Source of the DNA: Desulfovibrio sp. JY
GTDB lineage: Bacteria; Desulfobacterota; Desulfovibrionia; Desulfovibrionales; Desulfovibrionaceae
Direction: 5' to 3'
NCBI GenBank assembly: GCA_021730285.1
Contig: CP082962.1
Span: forward strand, 4,287,501 to 4,351,500
DNA length: 64,000 nt
In this document: positions 52,122 through 60,744 of the stretch, one piece after another
How positions within the stretch are numbered: position 1 is the stretch's first letter
How the letters are laid out: each line of letters starts with the position of its first letter
Notes under the pieces: generated by a model
What the model was told of the DNA's origin: nothing
The model's input: the letters and a program-made list of their open reading frames with translations, nothing else
Databases searched by the model: none
Program-made: the position numbers and the translations under genes

Positions 52122-53458
52122 CGTCCCTGCGCCGGCGTCTTTTCGTCATTCTGGTCGCCGCCACAGGCATCATATGGCTGTGCGGCATCCTCTGGATTTT
52201 CGTGGGGGCAAAAGCGGAACTCGAACATGTGCTCGACACCCGCCTGAAGGAGGCGGCGCGCATGGTCAATTCCCTCGTGGCCAAAAGCGGCCCCTCCTTT
52301 GCCGCCGCGGCAAGCGCCGCCGCAACGCCGGAACATTATGAACGCCAGCTTTCCTGCCAGATATGGACGTTGGACGGACACCTTCTCGCCCGGTCCGGCA
52401 GCGCGCCGGACGTCTCCCTGACCGACCAGGCGTCCGGCTTCTCCGATCGCCGCATCCAGGGCGAATACTGGCGGGTGTACACCATCGACAACCCGGCCAA
52501 GGGCGTGCGCGTGATGATCGGCGACCGTCTCGGCCAGCGCGACCAGCTTGCGGTCGACCTGGTCAAGGGGCTTTCCATCCCCGCCATCCTGATGCTTCCC
52601 CTGCTCGGCGGCCTCATCTGGCTCAGCCTGGGACGCGGACTGCGCCCACTGCTCGGCATGGCCGTGGAGCTCAAATCCCGGGCAGCCGACGACATGCGGC
52701 CTTTGCGGACACGACACGCCCCTGACGAACTTCTGCCCCTGGCCGAGGCATTAAACAGCCTGTTCGCCAAGGTGGAGACGGCCCGACGCCACGAACGAGA
52801 TGTCACGGCCTTCGCCGCCCACGAACTCCGCACGCCCCTGGCCGGGTTGAAGACCCATGCGCAAATCGCCATGGCCACCGACGATCCCGGCGTCCGGCAA
52901 GGAGCCTTGCGGCACATCCTGCTCTCCGTCGACCGCTCCACGCGCCTGGTGCGCCAACTGCTGACCCTGGCCAAGCTCGAAAGCGGACTGGTCACCAGCC
53001 AAGCGGAGCCGATTTGCGTTGGCGAGATTATCGAGGAGATCGGCAAATCGGCGCAGCCGGCCGGGCAGGTCATCACGGTGCGCATCGATCCCGCCCTGCG
53101 AGACTTCACGATCACGGCGAATCGGGAAACCCTCGGCATCGCCCTGCGCAACCTCCATGAAAATGCACTGCAACATACGCCAGACGGCGGCACCGTCACC
53201 TGGAACGTCATGCCGGATGGGCGTGGCATACTGGTGGAAGACGAAGGCCCCGGCATGCCTCCTGACGAAATTCCCCTGGCGACGCAACGCTTCTTTCGCG
53301 GCAAACGGCAGACGCCTGCGGGGTGCGGGCTGGGACTCGCCATCGTCGAGGCCGTGCTGCAACAGATGGGAGGCCACCTTGTGCTGGAAAATCGAGAAGG
53401 CGGCCTGGGGCTTAGGGCCATGGCTGTGTTGCTGCGCGCAACCACTTCGTGCCCTTGA
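52118..53458 (+). CDS. QseC/PmrB-type sensor histidine kinase
   Basis: A 446-residue membrane kinase: helix 1 (residues 8-29), periplasmic loop (30-150) with one cysteine, helix 2 (about 152-172), HAMP-like linker, HisKA with His235 in FAAHELRTPL, and HATPase (LHENALQHTPDG, EDEGPGMP, GCGLGLAIVEAV). Its signal may be metal or redox stress given the dsbD neighbour, but the sequence does not show this. Confidence 0.92.
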   Translation: MTSLRRRLFVILVAATGIIWLCGILWIFVGAKAELEHVLDTRLKEAARMVNSLVAKSGPSFAAAASAAATPEHYERQLSCQIWTLDGHLLARSGSAPDVSLTDQASGFSDRRIQGEYWRVYTIDNPAKGVRVMIGDRLGQRDQLAVDLVKGLSIPAILMLPLLGGLIWLSLGRGLRPLLGMAVELKSRAADDMRPLRTRHAPDELLPLAEALNSLFAKVETARRHERDVTAFAAHELRTPLAGLKTHAQIAMATDDPGVRQGALRHILLSVDRSTRLVRQLLTLAKLESGLVTSQAEPICVGEIIEEIGKSAQPAGQVITVRIDPALRDFTITANRETLGIALRNLHENALQHTPDGGTVTWNVMPDGRGILVEDEGPGMPPDEIPLATQRFFRGKRQTPAGCGLGLAIVEAVLQQMGGHLVLENREGGLGLRAMAVLLRATTSCP

Positions 53459-53699
53459 GGTTGTCCCGATGGACGTGCCGTCAGCCCTACAGCATAGGCC
53501 TTGCCGTTCTTGGGGATAAATTTCGAAGCAATCTCCTCTACACGGTCCGCCGACGTTGGGTTGTGGCGGTTCGTCAGCTCAAAGCGGTTCGCTACCGTAC
53601 CACAGGGGGTTCAGGAGCGGCGGATTTCAAAGGCGCCCGCCGAAAATCCTCCTCCATTTTGCCGGCGTTCCCCGCTTTTGCTGATGGTTCTTCGTCCGT
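53459..53699. other. intergenic stretch, no gene recognised
   Basis: About 240 bases between the convergent kinase and repeat-protein genes. On the minus strand one frame reads a continuous stretch including DRVEEIASKFIPKNGKAYAV with no start or ribosome site; it may be a scrap of a lost gene. Confidence 0.35.
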
Positions 53700-55493
53700 T
53701 CAACCAAAATAACGGGCACTCCACTCGTGCATGAAATTATCGTTAGCGGCATTGCGTGCTTCAATCTCCGCTGTGGTCATGGACCGATTGAGATAGGTGG
53801 TCTGCCCGGTGCCCTGCTTCACAGGGGTTTCGTCTCTCCCAAAAAAGATGGTATTTTGGCCATTCCCCACGCTGATGCTTGGCGACAAGGTAAACCAGCC
53901 AAAATACTCTGCCAATTCAAGAGTATTGTTGCCGTCACCCAAGGTAAGGTCGCCAATTATATCCATGCTGCACCCTATGGCAGTGTTGTTTCCATCGCCA
54001 AGATGGATTGATACGCCAGGAGCTGACGAATTCCAGCGCAGAGTGTTATTGCCATCGCCCATTTCCACCTTACCACCTATCATATTTACTGTGACCGTAT
54101 TATCGCCTTGCCCCAGAAAAATGGATGTTTTGCTATGGCCGAACATACGCCCTATGTTAACGGTATTGTCTCCACCACCTGCGGCAAGCATTCCTTGAAA
54201 GGAGTTGATAAGGACAGCATTGTTTCCGTCGCCTGCCGTTATGCCGCCGTCACGCCATGAATCAGCCGTAATCGTGTTGTTCCCTTTGCCCAGCATGATG
54301 TTCCCGCTCCCCGAACACGCAGTGATGGTATTGTCGCCGCCCCCCGCAGTAACCTGACCTGAAAGATAACTGGCATTCAGGGTGTTATCGCAATTCCCCA
54401 TAATAATCTGGCCTGACAAAGAACAAGTAGTCAATGTATTAGTGCCGCATCCCGCAGAAACATAGCCTTCAAGAGAGCAGGTATTAAATTCATTGCTTCC
54501 ACCACCAACAGTAACTTTGCCAGCAAGGGAACATATATTCAATGTATTATTGCCATCCTCCGCAGTAACCCGTCCGGCAAGATAATCGGCTTTCACGGTA
54601 TTGTCGCCGTTCCCCAAATCTATGTTCCCCTTCACATTGCCCACCTCCACGGTGTCGTCGCCATCGCCCATATCGACGGAAATACAGGCATTCAGGACGT
54701 CGCCGCGGAGGGTGTCATTTCCATTGCCGGCATTGAGGCAGGTCGCGCCTGCAACCCCCTTGCCGACCAGAATAGTATCATTGCCCGCGCCGGCGTTGGT
54801 TGCTCCGCCCCCGGCCAACACGACAATGGCGTCGTCGCCCGCACCCGCGTCAATGGTGCTGGCCGCCGTAAGTTGCAAAAATACGTCGTTTCCGTCCGTG
54901 CCGGACAGTTCGCCGGGCGCTCCCTGTTCCACGGTCACGGAACCGTCCGCAGCGTAAATGCGGATTTCACCCGTGGACGCAAAGGCCACGGCCAGAGATC
55001 CGTCTTCCCGCTCGTTAAGGCGCACGTTGCCGTCCGCTGCAAAGGCGACGCTTTGCCCGTTGGCGCGGACAACGGAAACGGAAGCTCCCGTCACGGCAGC
55101 ATTGTGATAATTTGTTGTCACAACAACACGCATGCCGCTGCCGGTGGTCAGCGCGTCTTGCGTCTGCGTCGGCGCTATCCCTCGCGCGGCGGCCAAGGCG
55201 GGAGATACCGTGCCCTTATTGAGGTATTCAAGTAGATCCGCGCCGCTCACCATATCTGCGGAGCGCACCAGGCCCTTGAGCAAATTATGCATGGTGCAAC
55301 CGCGGGATAGCAACGTTTGCTCCAACAGGGATTGCGCACGCTCGGTCTGGCTCTGGCCGGATTGGCCAAGGGAGACGGCATCGCCCGCAGCAGCAGTCGC
55401 AGTGGACGTATCCAATTGCTCCATGGGAAATTCATATATTCGCTCTGGCGCAGTCCACTGATGAACATTATACGCATATGAAATACTGTTCAT
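53700..55493 (-). CDS. RTX-like / beta-helix repeat protein
   Basis: A 597-residue protein. After about 190 residues without a signal peptide come repeats of about 18-20 residues. The first are classical calcium-binding type (DAGAGDDAIVVLAGGGATN, GAGNDTILVGKG); later ones change to GDNT or GNNT turns (GNIDLGNGDNTVKADYL, GQVTAGGGDNTITACSG). The stack should fold as a parallel beta roll or helix. Many such proteins are exported by type I secretion, but no exporter is adjacent. Composition is less GC-rich than the neighbours, hinting at transfer. The target or role is unknown. Confidence 0.75.
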   Translation of the reverse strand: MNSISYAYNVHQWTAPERIYEFPMEQLDTSTATAAAGDAVSLGQSGQSQTERAQSLLEQTLLSRGCTMHNLLKGLVRSADMVSGADLLEYLNKGTVSPALAAARGIAPTQTQDALTTGSGMRVVVTTNYHNAAVTGASVSVVRANGQSVAFAADGNVRLNEREDGSLAVAFASTGEIRIYAADGSVTVEQGAPGELSGTDGNDVFLQLTAASTIDAGAGDDAIVVLAGGGATNAGAGNDTILVGKGVAGATCLNAGNGNDTLRGDVLNACISVDMGDGDDTVEVGNVKGNIDLGNGDNTVKADYLAGRVTAEDGNNTLNICSLAGKVTVGGGSNEFNTCSLEGYVSAGCGTNTLTTCSLSGQIIMGNCDNTLNASYLSGQVTAGGGDNTITACSGSGNIMLGKGNNTITADSWRDGGITAGDGNNAVLINSFQGMLAAGGGDNTVNIGRMFGHSKTSIFLGQGDNTVTVNMIGGKVEMGDGNNTLRWNSSAPGVSIHLGDGNNTAIGCSMDIIGDLTLGDGNNTLELAEYFGWFTLSPSISVGNGQNTIFFGRDETPVKQGTGQTTYLNRSMTTAEIEARNAANDNFMHEWSARYFG

Positions 55494-55653
55494 GTAATAC
55501 TCATTATAATATAAACTATTACGACGTTACATAAGGCGCATCCAACTCATTTTTTAAAGGCATGTACTCCGTGTCAAAAATTGACCAATGGCGGCACGGT
55601 ATGAAGTGTATCGGGGAACGCGCCTGAAGCGGTCAGGCTCTCCCGCCGTGCTG

Positions 55654-55740
55654 TCATCCTGCCAACGGAGCCTTTCTCCCCGGGTAATCCTTTTTGACGT
55701 CCTCAGTACAGGATTTCGCAGTTGCGTGAACGCCGGACAT
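55654..55740 (-). CDS. possible 28-residue small ORF
   Basis: A frame MSGVHATAKSCTEDVKKDYP then GRKAPLAG with an excellent GAGGAGG site 5 bases before the ATG, in an otherwise empty 550-base region upstream of the repeat protein. AT-rich promoter-like DNA lies further upstream (55800-55830). It resembles nothing I know and could be a leader peptide or chance. Confidence 0.3.
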   Translation of the reverse strand: MSGVHATAKSCTEDVKKDYPGRKAPLAG

Positions 55741-56047
55741 GTTTCCTCCTCACCCTCTTGCCGCTCGAGGCAATGGAGACCCAGAGGGGAATTTTTTTCC
55801 CAATAAATAATATAGCAAAATTGACGCCAAAAAGCCCTGAAGTTGCGGCCTTGAAATAAACATACCGTCTCCTGTTAAAGAGACTCGCATGGGGGGTTCG
55901 GGTAACAGTCGCGTTGGCGGAGGAGCTGGCAGCGAGGCTGTGCATATGGGTCGGTTCCGGTCTAAATGGGGGCTACTCCAGAATAAATTTACCGAATATT
56001 TTATTCATTCTATTAAGGTATGACTTTCCCGACGCCACGGTATATCC
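55741..56047. other. AT-rich region between the repeat-protein locus and the CRISPR trailer
   Basis: About 300 bases with AT-rich patches (55797-55830 and 55980-56025) but no convincing gene. It borders the trailer (distal) end of the array, not the leader. Confidence 0.4.
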
Positions 56048-58211
56048 GCTTCAATCCACGCCCCCGTGCGGGAAGCGACTGGCGTCTACCTTGAGAGCTT
56101 GAAGCATCGTTCGACGTTTCAATCCGCGCTCCCGCGCAGGGAGCGACGTGGTCCTGATGTCCTGGCGCACCCCTCCGTCCAGACTTCAATCCACGCTCCC
56201 GCGCAGGGAGCGACCCAGCCCGGCCATGTCGTTCATGCCCATGCGGTGCTTCAATCCACGCCCCCGCACGGGGAGCGACTGGTTCGGGAGCGGCGCAAGA
56301 AGATGAAGGGCATGCTTCAATCCACGCCCCCGCACGGGGAGCGACGCCGCTGATCGTGCCGTAGGAGAGCGGTACGCAATGGCTTCAATCCACGCTCCCG
56401 CGCAGGGAGCGACCCGGAGACGACCAGGGGCATGACCTCCCCTTCCTGCTTCAATCCACGCTCCCGCGCAGGGAGCGACTCACGCACTACATTAGACTCT
56501 TTTAAACGATTGATGCTTCAATCCACGCTCCCGCGCAGGGAGCGACGGGCTCGATGTCGGGCAAGTTCGGTTCGGGCATAGGGCTTCAATCCACGCCCCC
56601 GCGCAGGGAGCGACACATCCAACGGGTGGTGACCTTCACCGGGCCTGCGCTTCAATCCACGCCCCCGCGCAGGGAGCGACTCGCGCTTGACCGCCCGCCC
56701 TTGGCCGGGGCCGTGCTTCAATCCACGCCCCCGCGCAGGGAGCGACCCGGGTCAGTCCGCTCTAAGCCTTTGCCGACGATGCTTCAATCCACGCCCCCGC
56801 GCAGGGAGCGACTTGATCGCCCCGCCCGTGGAGCCGCCCGCGTTGGTGCTTCAATCCACGCCCCCGCGCAGGGAGCGACCCCGCCGCGACCTCGATTTCC
56901 GTCTCGGGGAACGCTTCAATCCACGCCCCCGCGCAGGGAGCGACACGCCGGCTGCACCATCGTTTCGTCGGCCGAAAGCGCTTCAATCCACGCCCCCGCG
57001 CAGGGAGCGACTAAAGGGGGCGACATGAAAGCGATCTGCAAAACGCTTCAATCCACGCCCCCGCGCAGGGAGCGACCACAAAATGGGCCTGCTGCGCAAC
57101 GTCGTCGGGGTGCTTCAATCCACGCCCCCGCGCAGGGAGCGACGAACGCGCCGGCTTTAACCAAGTCACGTACGGTCGGGCTTCAATCCACGCCCCCGCG
57201 CAGGGAGCGACCGATGGAGCGCCTTCCCCGGATACAAAACAGTACGAGCTTCAATCCACGCCCCCGCGCAGGGAGCGACGCGACGTGCGGAAGAGGCGGA
57301 GGCAAAACTGCGTGCTTCAATCCACGCCCCCGCGCAGGGAGCGACCTTGTCCTTGGCAAGGACATGTATTATTTGTATCTGCTTCAATCCACGCCCCCGC
57401 GCAGGGAGCGACGTCGCGCTTGACCGCCCGCCCTTGGCCGGGGCCGTGCTTCAATCCACGCCCCCGCGCAGGGAGCGACCGAAATTCCAGGTCCGGTAGG
57501 GTCTCTTGAGGCTTGCTTCAATCCACGCCCCCGCGCAGGGAGCGACCTGTTTGAGCATGCCGCCCTTCGATCCCAGCGATGCTTCAATCCACGCCCCCGC
57601 GCAGGGAGCGACACATGCTCGAACTCTCGGGGGATTGTCGCCACCATGCTTCAATCCACGCCCCCGCGCAGGGAGCGACCAGACGTTATTGAGGACCTCG
57701 TCAATGCTGAAATGCTTCAATCCACGCCCCCGCGCAGGGAGCGACGGAGGTTACCCGGCGTGGCTCTAAACGTAAGGATGCTTCAATCCACGCCCCCGCG
57801 CAGGGAGCGACCGGTCGCCGGGGGCGCATTGTTGTCCAGCGCATGAGCTTCAATCCACGCCCCCGCGCAGGGAGCGACGCGCACGCGGAGGCCGGGCCGC
57901 AGCCGACGGGCGGCTTCAATCCACGCCCCCGCGCAGGGAGCGACGCAGTCCCGGTAGCGTCAGTGGCCAAGTCAGCCTGGCTTCAATCCACGCCCCCGCG
58001 CAGGGAGCGACTTCCTGTATTACAACAAAATTACGTCGAGAAAATGCTTCAATCCACGCCCCCGCGCAGGGAGCGACTCGGACTCGGGCCGTCTTTTTCT
58101 CTCCGAGGCGAGGCTTCAATCCACGCCCCCGCGCAGGGAGCGACCCGGAGTGCTCGGACACCAAAGCGCAGGAGACGGCGCTTCAATCCACGCCCCCGCG
58201 CAGGGAGCGAC
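56048..58211 (-). CRISPR. type I-C CRISPR array, 33 repeats and 32 spacers
   Basis: Thirty-two-base repeats, on the plus strand GCTTCAATCCACGC...GGGAGCGAC, with spacers of 33-36 bases. On the minus strand this is the I-C repeat ending GGATTGAAGC, so the array is transcribed leftwards, away from cas2. Repeats 9-33 (from 56583) are uniform. The eight at the left end vary: 56048 and 56116 are the most degenerate, 56183, 56382, 56448 and 56515 have GCTCCCGCG, and 56248 and 56314 have CCCCGCACGGGG. This is the normal pattern of an old trailer end. Spacer 56681-56714 recurs at 57413-57447 with one extra base. Confidence 0.98.
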
Positions 58212-58493
58212 TGTTACGCCGATTATGCCTTGCCGTCACACGATTTGCCAGCCACGATTCGAGGACGGCGTCAACCTCGAACGGCAAGCGCTGGATCACT
58301 TCAACCACAAAAATATTAAGTAAATTATATCAATGCATTACAAAATCGAGGACCTCCCAGGAAAACCCTGTGTGCTTCAGGTCCTCGCACCCCAGCCTCC
58401 CCTCCTCCGCGCCTGGCATTTTTCCGGGCCAGCTTGTTCCTCGCAGACGGTCGCTGGCCAATGTCCGCCGCATCCCGCACATCCGGAAGGCTG
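58212..58493 (-). promoter_or_regulatory. CRISPR leader with promoter
   Basis: The 282 bases between cas2 and the first repeat, AT-rich near 58310-58345. A perfect TATAAT reads leftwards at 58324-58329, about 110 bases from the first repeat, and is the likely -10 for the pre-crRNA. No good -35 is obvious. An inverted repeat lies upstream at 58347-58387. Confidence 0.55.
58347..58387 (-). terminator. hairpin behind cas2
   Basis: CGAGGACCT (58347-58355) pairs with AGGTCCTCG (58379-58387); on the minus strand ATTTTG follows the stem. It probably ends the cas operon transcript before the array's own promoter. Confidence 0.5.
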
Positions 58494-58784
58494 TTAAAGA
58501 ATGAGAAGTCCCTGCGGATCATAGGCGGGTTTGGCCCCCACATGCTCAACACGATTTTTCCAGTTGGCCCCGAGAAAATAAAACCGCAGACTGTCTTTCT
58601 CCGTATCCATGCACTCCAGCAGATTGGTACGCAGGGCTACCCACTGGGCGGGGTCCACCACGCACTCGAAAACCGAAAACTGCACCCGCTGTCCCCAGTT
58701 CTCACAGTGCCGCGCGATCCTCCGCAACCGACGCCGTCCGGCGGCATCCTGCGTGTTCACGTCATAGCTTACCAGAACCATCAT
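58494..58784 (-). CDS. cas2: CRISPR adaptation protein Cas2
   Basis: A 96-residue Cas2 with the N-terminal beta strand and aspartate (MVLVSYDVNTQDAAGRRRLR), RIARHCENWGQRVQFSVFEC and a C-terminal dimerisation strand. With Cas1 it forms the spacer-integration complex. The start is four bases from the cas1 stop. Confidence 0.97.
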   Translation of the reverse strand: MMVLVSYDVNTQDAAGRRRLRRIARHCENWGQRVQFSVFECVVDPAQWVALRTNLLECMDTEKDSLRFYFLGANWKNRVEHVGAKPAYDPQGLLIL

Positions 58785-58788
58785 GGCG

Positions 58789-59808
58789 TCACCGGATCAC
58801 AAAGGGAGGGTAGGCGTCCAGGTCACCGCGCAGATAGCGGGCAAGCAACCGTGCCTGACAATGATACAGCAGGCCCGCCGCCATCTTTTCCTGCAAAAAG
58901 GGATGCTCCACGGTCTCCTGTTTGCGCTCCTGCCAGGCGGTTATCACGTCCTTGCGGGTGTCCTCGTCCATGATGACGGCCCCTGATTCCGTGCGCCTGA
59001 AGCCTTTGCCCTTCACCTGCCCCCGGTTGATCAGCGTGCAAGCCAGTCTGTCCGCCAGATAGGGACGAAATTCCTCCATGATGTCCAGAGCAAGGCTTGG
59101 CCGGCCGGGCCGGTCGCGGTGCAGAAAACCTACCGCCGGATCAAGCCCGCAGCCTTCAAGCGCGCTCCGCACGTCGTGGGCAAGCAGCGTATACAGAAAG
59201 GAAAGGAGGCAGTTCACGGCATCCAGCGGCGGACGCCGGTTGCGGCCGGCAAAACGGAACGCGGGGTCCTTGCTATGGATAAGACTGCCGAAAGCGCCAA
59301 AATAGGCCTGCGCGGCCTCGCCCTCGATACCGCGAACCATATTAAGAGGTTGAGGCTCGCGTAAACGCATAAGACACTGGGCCAGGCGGGCTACGGCTGT
59401 ATCGAGCTCCGGGCCTGGGCGCTCCCGCGCGGTGCGCAGCAGCACGGTGCGGCAGTTGGCTATTTTGCCGATGACGATGAACGCGGCAATGGCGGCGGAG
59501 GAGGCATCCTCGTCCGCCCGGCGGTACTGCTCGCGGCGCAGCAGCACGTTGCCGCTGACCGGGCCATGCATGGAGGCCAGAAAACGCCCGTTTTGCGTCA
59601 ACCACGAGACCGTCACGCCGTGTTCCGCGCAGTGGCCCAGCAGAAAGGGGCTGCACGAGATCTGACCGAAAAGCACGAGCCCGCCCAACGTATGGATAGG
59701 CACTTTGCCCTTCAAGGCATCGCCCTGGTACACGGCCACGCATTCGCCATCCTTGGCGAGATAACTTTCCTGGGTGGTGACGAACAGCGTGTTGAGCAGC
59801 GGCTTCAT
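58789..59808 (-). CDS. cas1: CRISPR integrase Cas1 (type I-C)
   Basis: A 339-residue Cas1. The catalytic residues are visible in EGEAAQAYF (Glu), GFLHRDRPGRPSLALDIMEE (His and Asp), and the central LLSFLYTLLAHD helix is typical. It inserts new spacers at the leader end. The ATG overlaps the cas4 stop (ATGA) and has GGAGG ahead; the long upstream extension in the same frame is not part of it. Confidence 0.97.
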   Translation of the reverse strand: MKPLLNTLFVTTQESYLAKDGECVAVYQGDALKGKVPIHTLGGLVLFGQISCSPFLLGHCAEHGVTVSWLTQNGRFLASMHGPVSGNVLLRREQYRRADEDASSAAIAAFIVIGKIANCRTVLLRTARERPGPELDTAVARLAQCLMRLREPQPLNMVRGIEGEAAQAYFGAFGSLIHSKDPAFRFAGRNRRPPLDAVNCLLSFLYTLLAHDVRSALEGCGLDPAVGFLHRDRPGRPSLALDIMEEFRPYLADRLACTLINRGQVKGKGFRRTESGAVIMDEDTRKDVITAWQERKQETVEHPFLQEKMAAGLLYHCQARLLARYLRGDLDAYPPFVIR

Positions 59809-60446
59809 GCGTCCTCCAGTACGGATTGCAGATAGGCAGCCGCCGATTTTCGCGGCGCAAGCGGCATGCAGACGTCGCGCAACGAGCAGGCCGGGCAGAT
59901 GGTGTTGGCGATTTCCAGCGGCGGAGGCGGCGGCGTTGCGCCTTGACCCAACAGGGCATGCACGGCCTCGGCGGTTTTGCGGGTTTCTTCCCGCAGGGCT
60001 TCGTCGAAGGACACCACCTGTCGTCGTCGGGTTTTGCCGTAAAAAAGCGCACCCTCGGGAATGGAGGCATCCAGCATTTCTTCCAGACAAAACGCCTGGG
60101 CGCAAAGCTGTATGCGGTCGGCGTCGTTGTTTTTGGGGCGACCGCGCTTGTATTCCACGGGGTACGGCTGCCAGCGTCCTTCGCGCCGGTGGAACTCCAC
60201 CACATCGGCCTGGCCGGTCAGCCCGTATTCATGGGAGCAAAGCAAAAGCCCGGTGACGATTTTGCGGTCGCCACGGCTTTCCGCCACGTTGCCGTGGGCT
60301 TTTTCGTGCAGCTGCCGCCCTTCGGCCGTGTAGACGTTCTCCGTCCACAGCTGTTCCAGATGGATAAGCGCGCACTGCCGGGGGCAGTACAAATAGTGCT
60401 GCAACGCGGAGATGGGGATGGGGTCGGTCGGGGGAAGGTGCTGCAT
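59805..60446 (-). CDS. cas4: CRISPR exonuclease Cas4
   Basis: A 213-residue Cas4: first cysteine region CPRQC (residues 21-25), RecB-like core with GLTGQADVVEF and YPVEYKRGRPK, and C-terminal CPACSLRDVC that completes the 4Fe-4S cluster. In type I-C it selects PAM-containing prespacers with Cas1. AGGAG precedes the ATG. Unlike the rest of the operon it is separated from the gene before it (cas7) by about 400 bases. Confidence 0.96.
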   Translation of the reverse strand: MQHLPPTDPIPISALQHYLYCPRQCALIHLEQLWTENVYTAEGRQLHEKAHGNVAESRGDRKIVTGLLLCSHEYGLTGQADVVEFHRREGRWQPYPVEYKRGRPKNNDADRIQLCAQAFCLEEMLDASIPEGALFYGKTRRRQVVSFDEALREETRKTAEAVHALLGQGATPPPPPLEIANTICPACSLRDVCMPLAPRKSAAAYLQSVLEDA

Positions 60447-60470
60447 GGCGGCATTCTCCTAAGAGGTTTC

Positions 60471-60554
60471 GGCCCCCTCCTTAAGGAAGGGGCCTGCCTA
60501 CCACCGCGAATCATCTCATACAGGCTTCAATCCACGCTCCCGCACAGGAGCGAC
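60471..60554 (-). ncRNA. candidate CreA-like RNA: orphan degenerate repeat with spacer-like flank
   Basis: One 31-base repeat at 60524-60554, in the same orientation as the array, has lost one G but keeps the stem (CGCTCC with GGAGCG) and the GGATTGAAGC 3' handle. The next bases on the minus strand (60523 down to about 60489) would be a spacer of about 35 bases, and a near-perfect 24-base palindrome (60471-60494) closes the unit. This is the layout of a crRNA-like antitoxin (CreA). Cas5c processing and Cascade loading are inferred. Confidence 0.5.
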
Positions 60555-60587
60555 GAGCAATCAGTGGACCCATGATTGCCCCGCCTG

Positions 60588-60617
60588 TTGACAGACGGGA
60601 CAATCATAAGTTTAAAT
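60588..60617 (+). promoter_or_regulatory. promoter-like sites in the cas7-cas4 gap
   Basis: On the plus strand TTGACA (60588-60593), 18 bases, TTAAAT (60612-60617). On the minus strand TATGAT (60608-60603) could be the -10 of an RNA running into the orphan repeat. The two overlap, so transcripts in both directions may start here. Confidence 0.4.
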
Positions 60618-60637
60618 GAATAGAAATCGACAGGGAC

Positions 60638-60686
60638 TGGAGAGTCTTCCTGACACTCTTGCCAGGACGCGCGGGAAGACTCTCCA
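60638..60686. repeat. long inverted repeat in the cas7-cas4 gap
   Basis: TGGAGAGTCTTCC (60638-60650) pairs perfectly with GGAAGACTCTCCA (60674-60686); inside, CCTG pairs with CAGG. On the minus strand it directly follows the 14-codon ORF and may act as its stabilising or terminating hairpin. Confidence 0.6.
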
Positions 60687-60699
60687 ACTGCGGCGAAAA

Positions 60700-60744
60700 T
60701 CACGCCCCTATATGACTGCCGCCTGCGGCTAATAACATCTGCAT
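60700..60744 (-). CDS. candidate CreT-like mini-ORF (14 codons) with tandem rare codons
   Basis: ATG CAG ATG TTA TTA GCC ... ATA ... TGA encodes MQMLLAAGGSHIGA. A perfect AAGGAGG lies 8 bases before the ATG. TTA-TTA and ATA are among the rarest codons expected in DNA this rich in GC. Some CreT toxins are mini-ORFs that trap ribosomes and rare tRNAs at such codons. Coding as a functional peptide is not claimed. Confidence 0.45.
   Translation of the reverse strand: MQMLLAAGGSHIGA

Noticed and set aside
53459-53699. A gene on the minus strand containing DRVEEIASKFIPKNG
   Set aside because: No start, no ribosome site and no recognisable family; noted only as a possible scrap.
56554-57846. Open frames across the CRISPR array with repeated peptides such as SIHAPAQGAT
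   Set aside because: They are translations of the 32-base repeat; a well-known false gene pattern.
60524-60554. A second CRISPR array between cas7 and cas4
   Set aside because: Only one repeat is present; no second repeat is found within 300 bases on either side.
60712-60735. Plus-strand mini-ORF ATGACTGCC...TAATAA as the toxin
   Set aside because: No ribosome site and no rare codons; the minus-strand mini-ORF with AAGGAGG is a better candidate.
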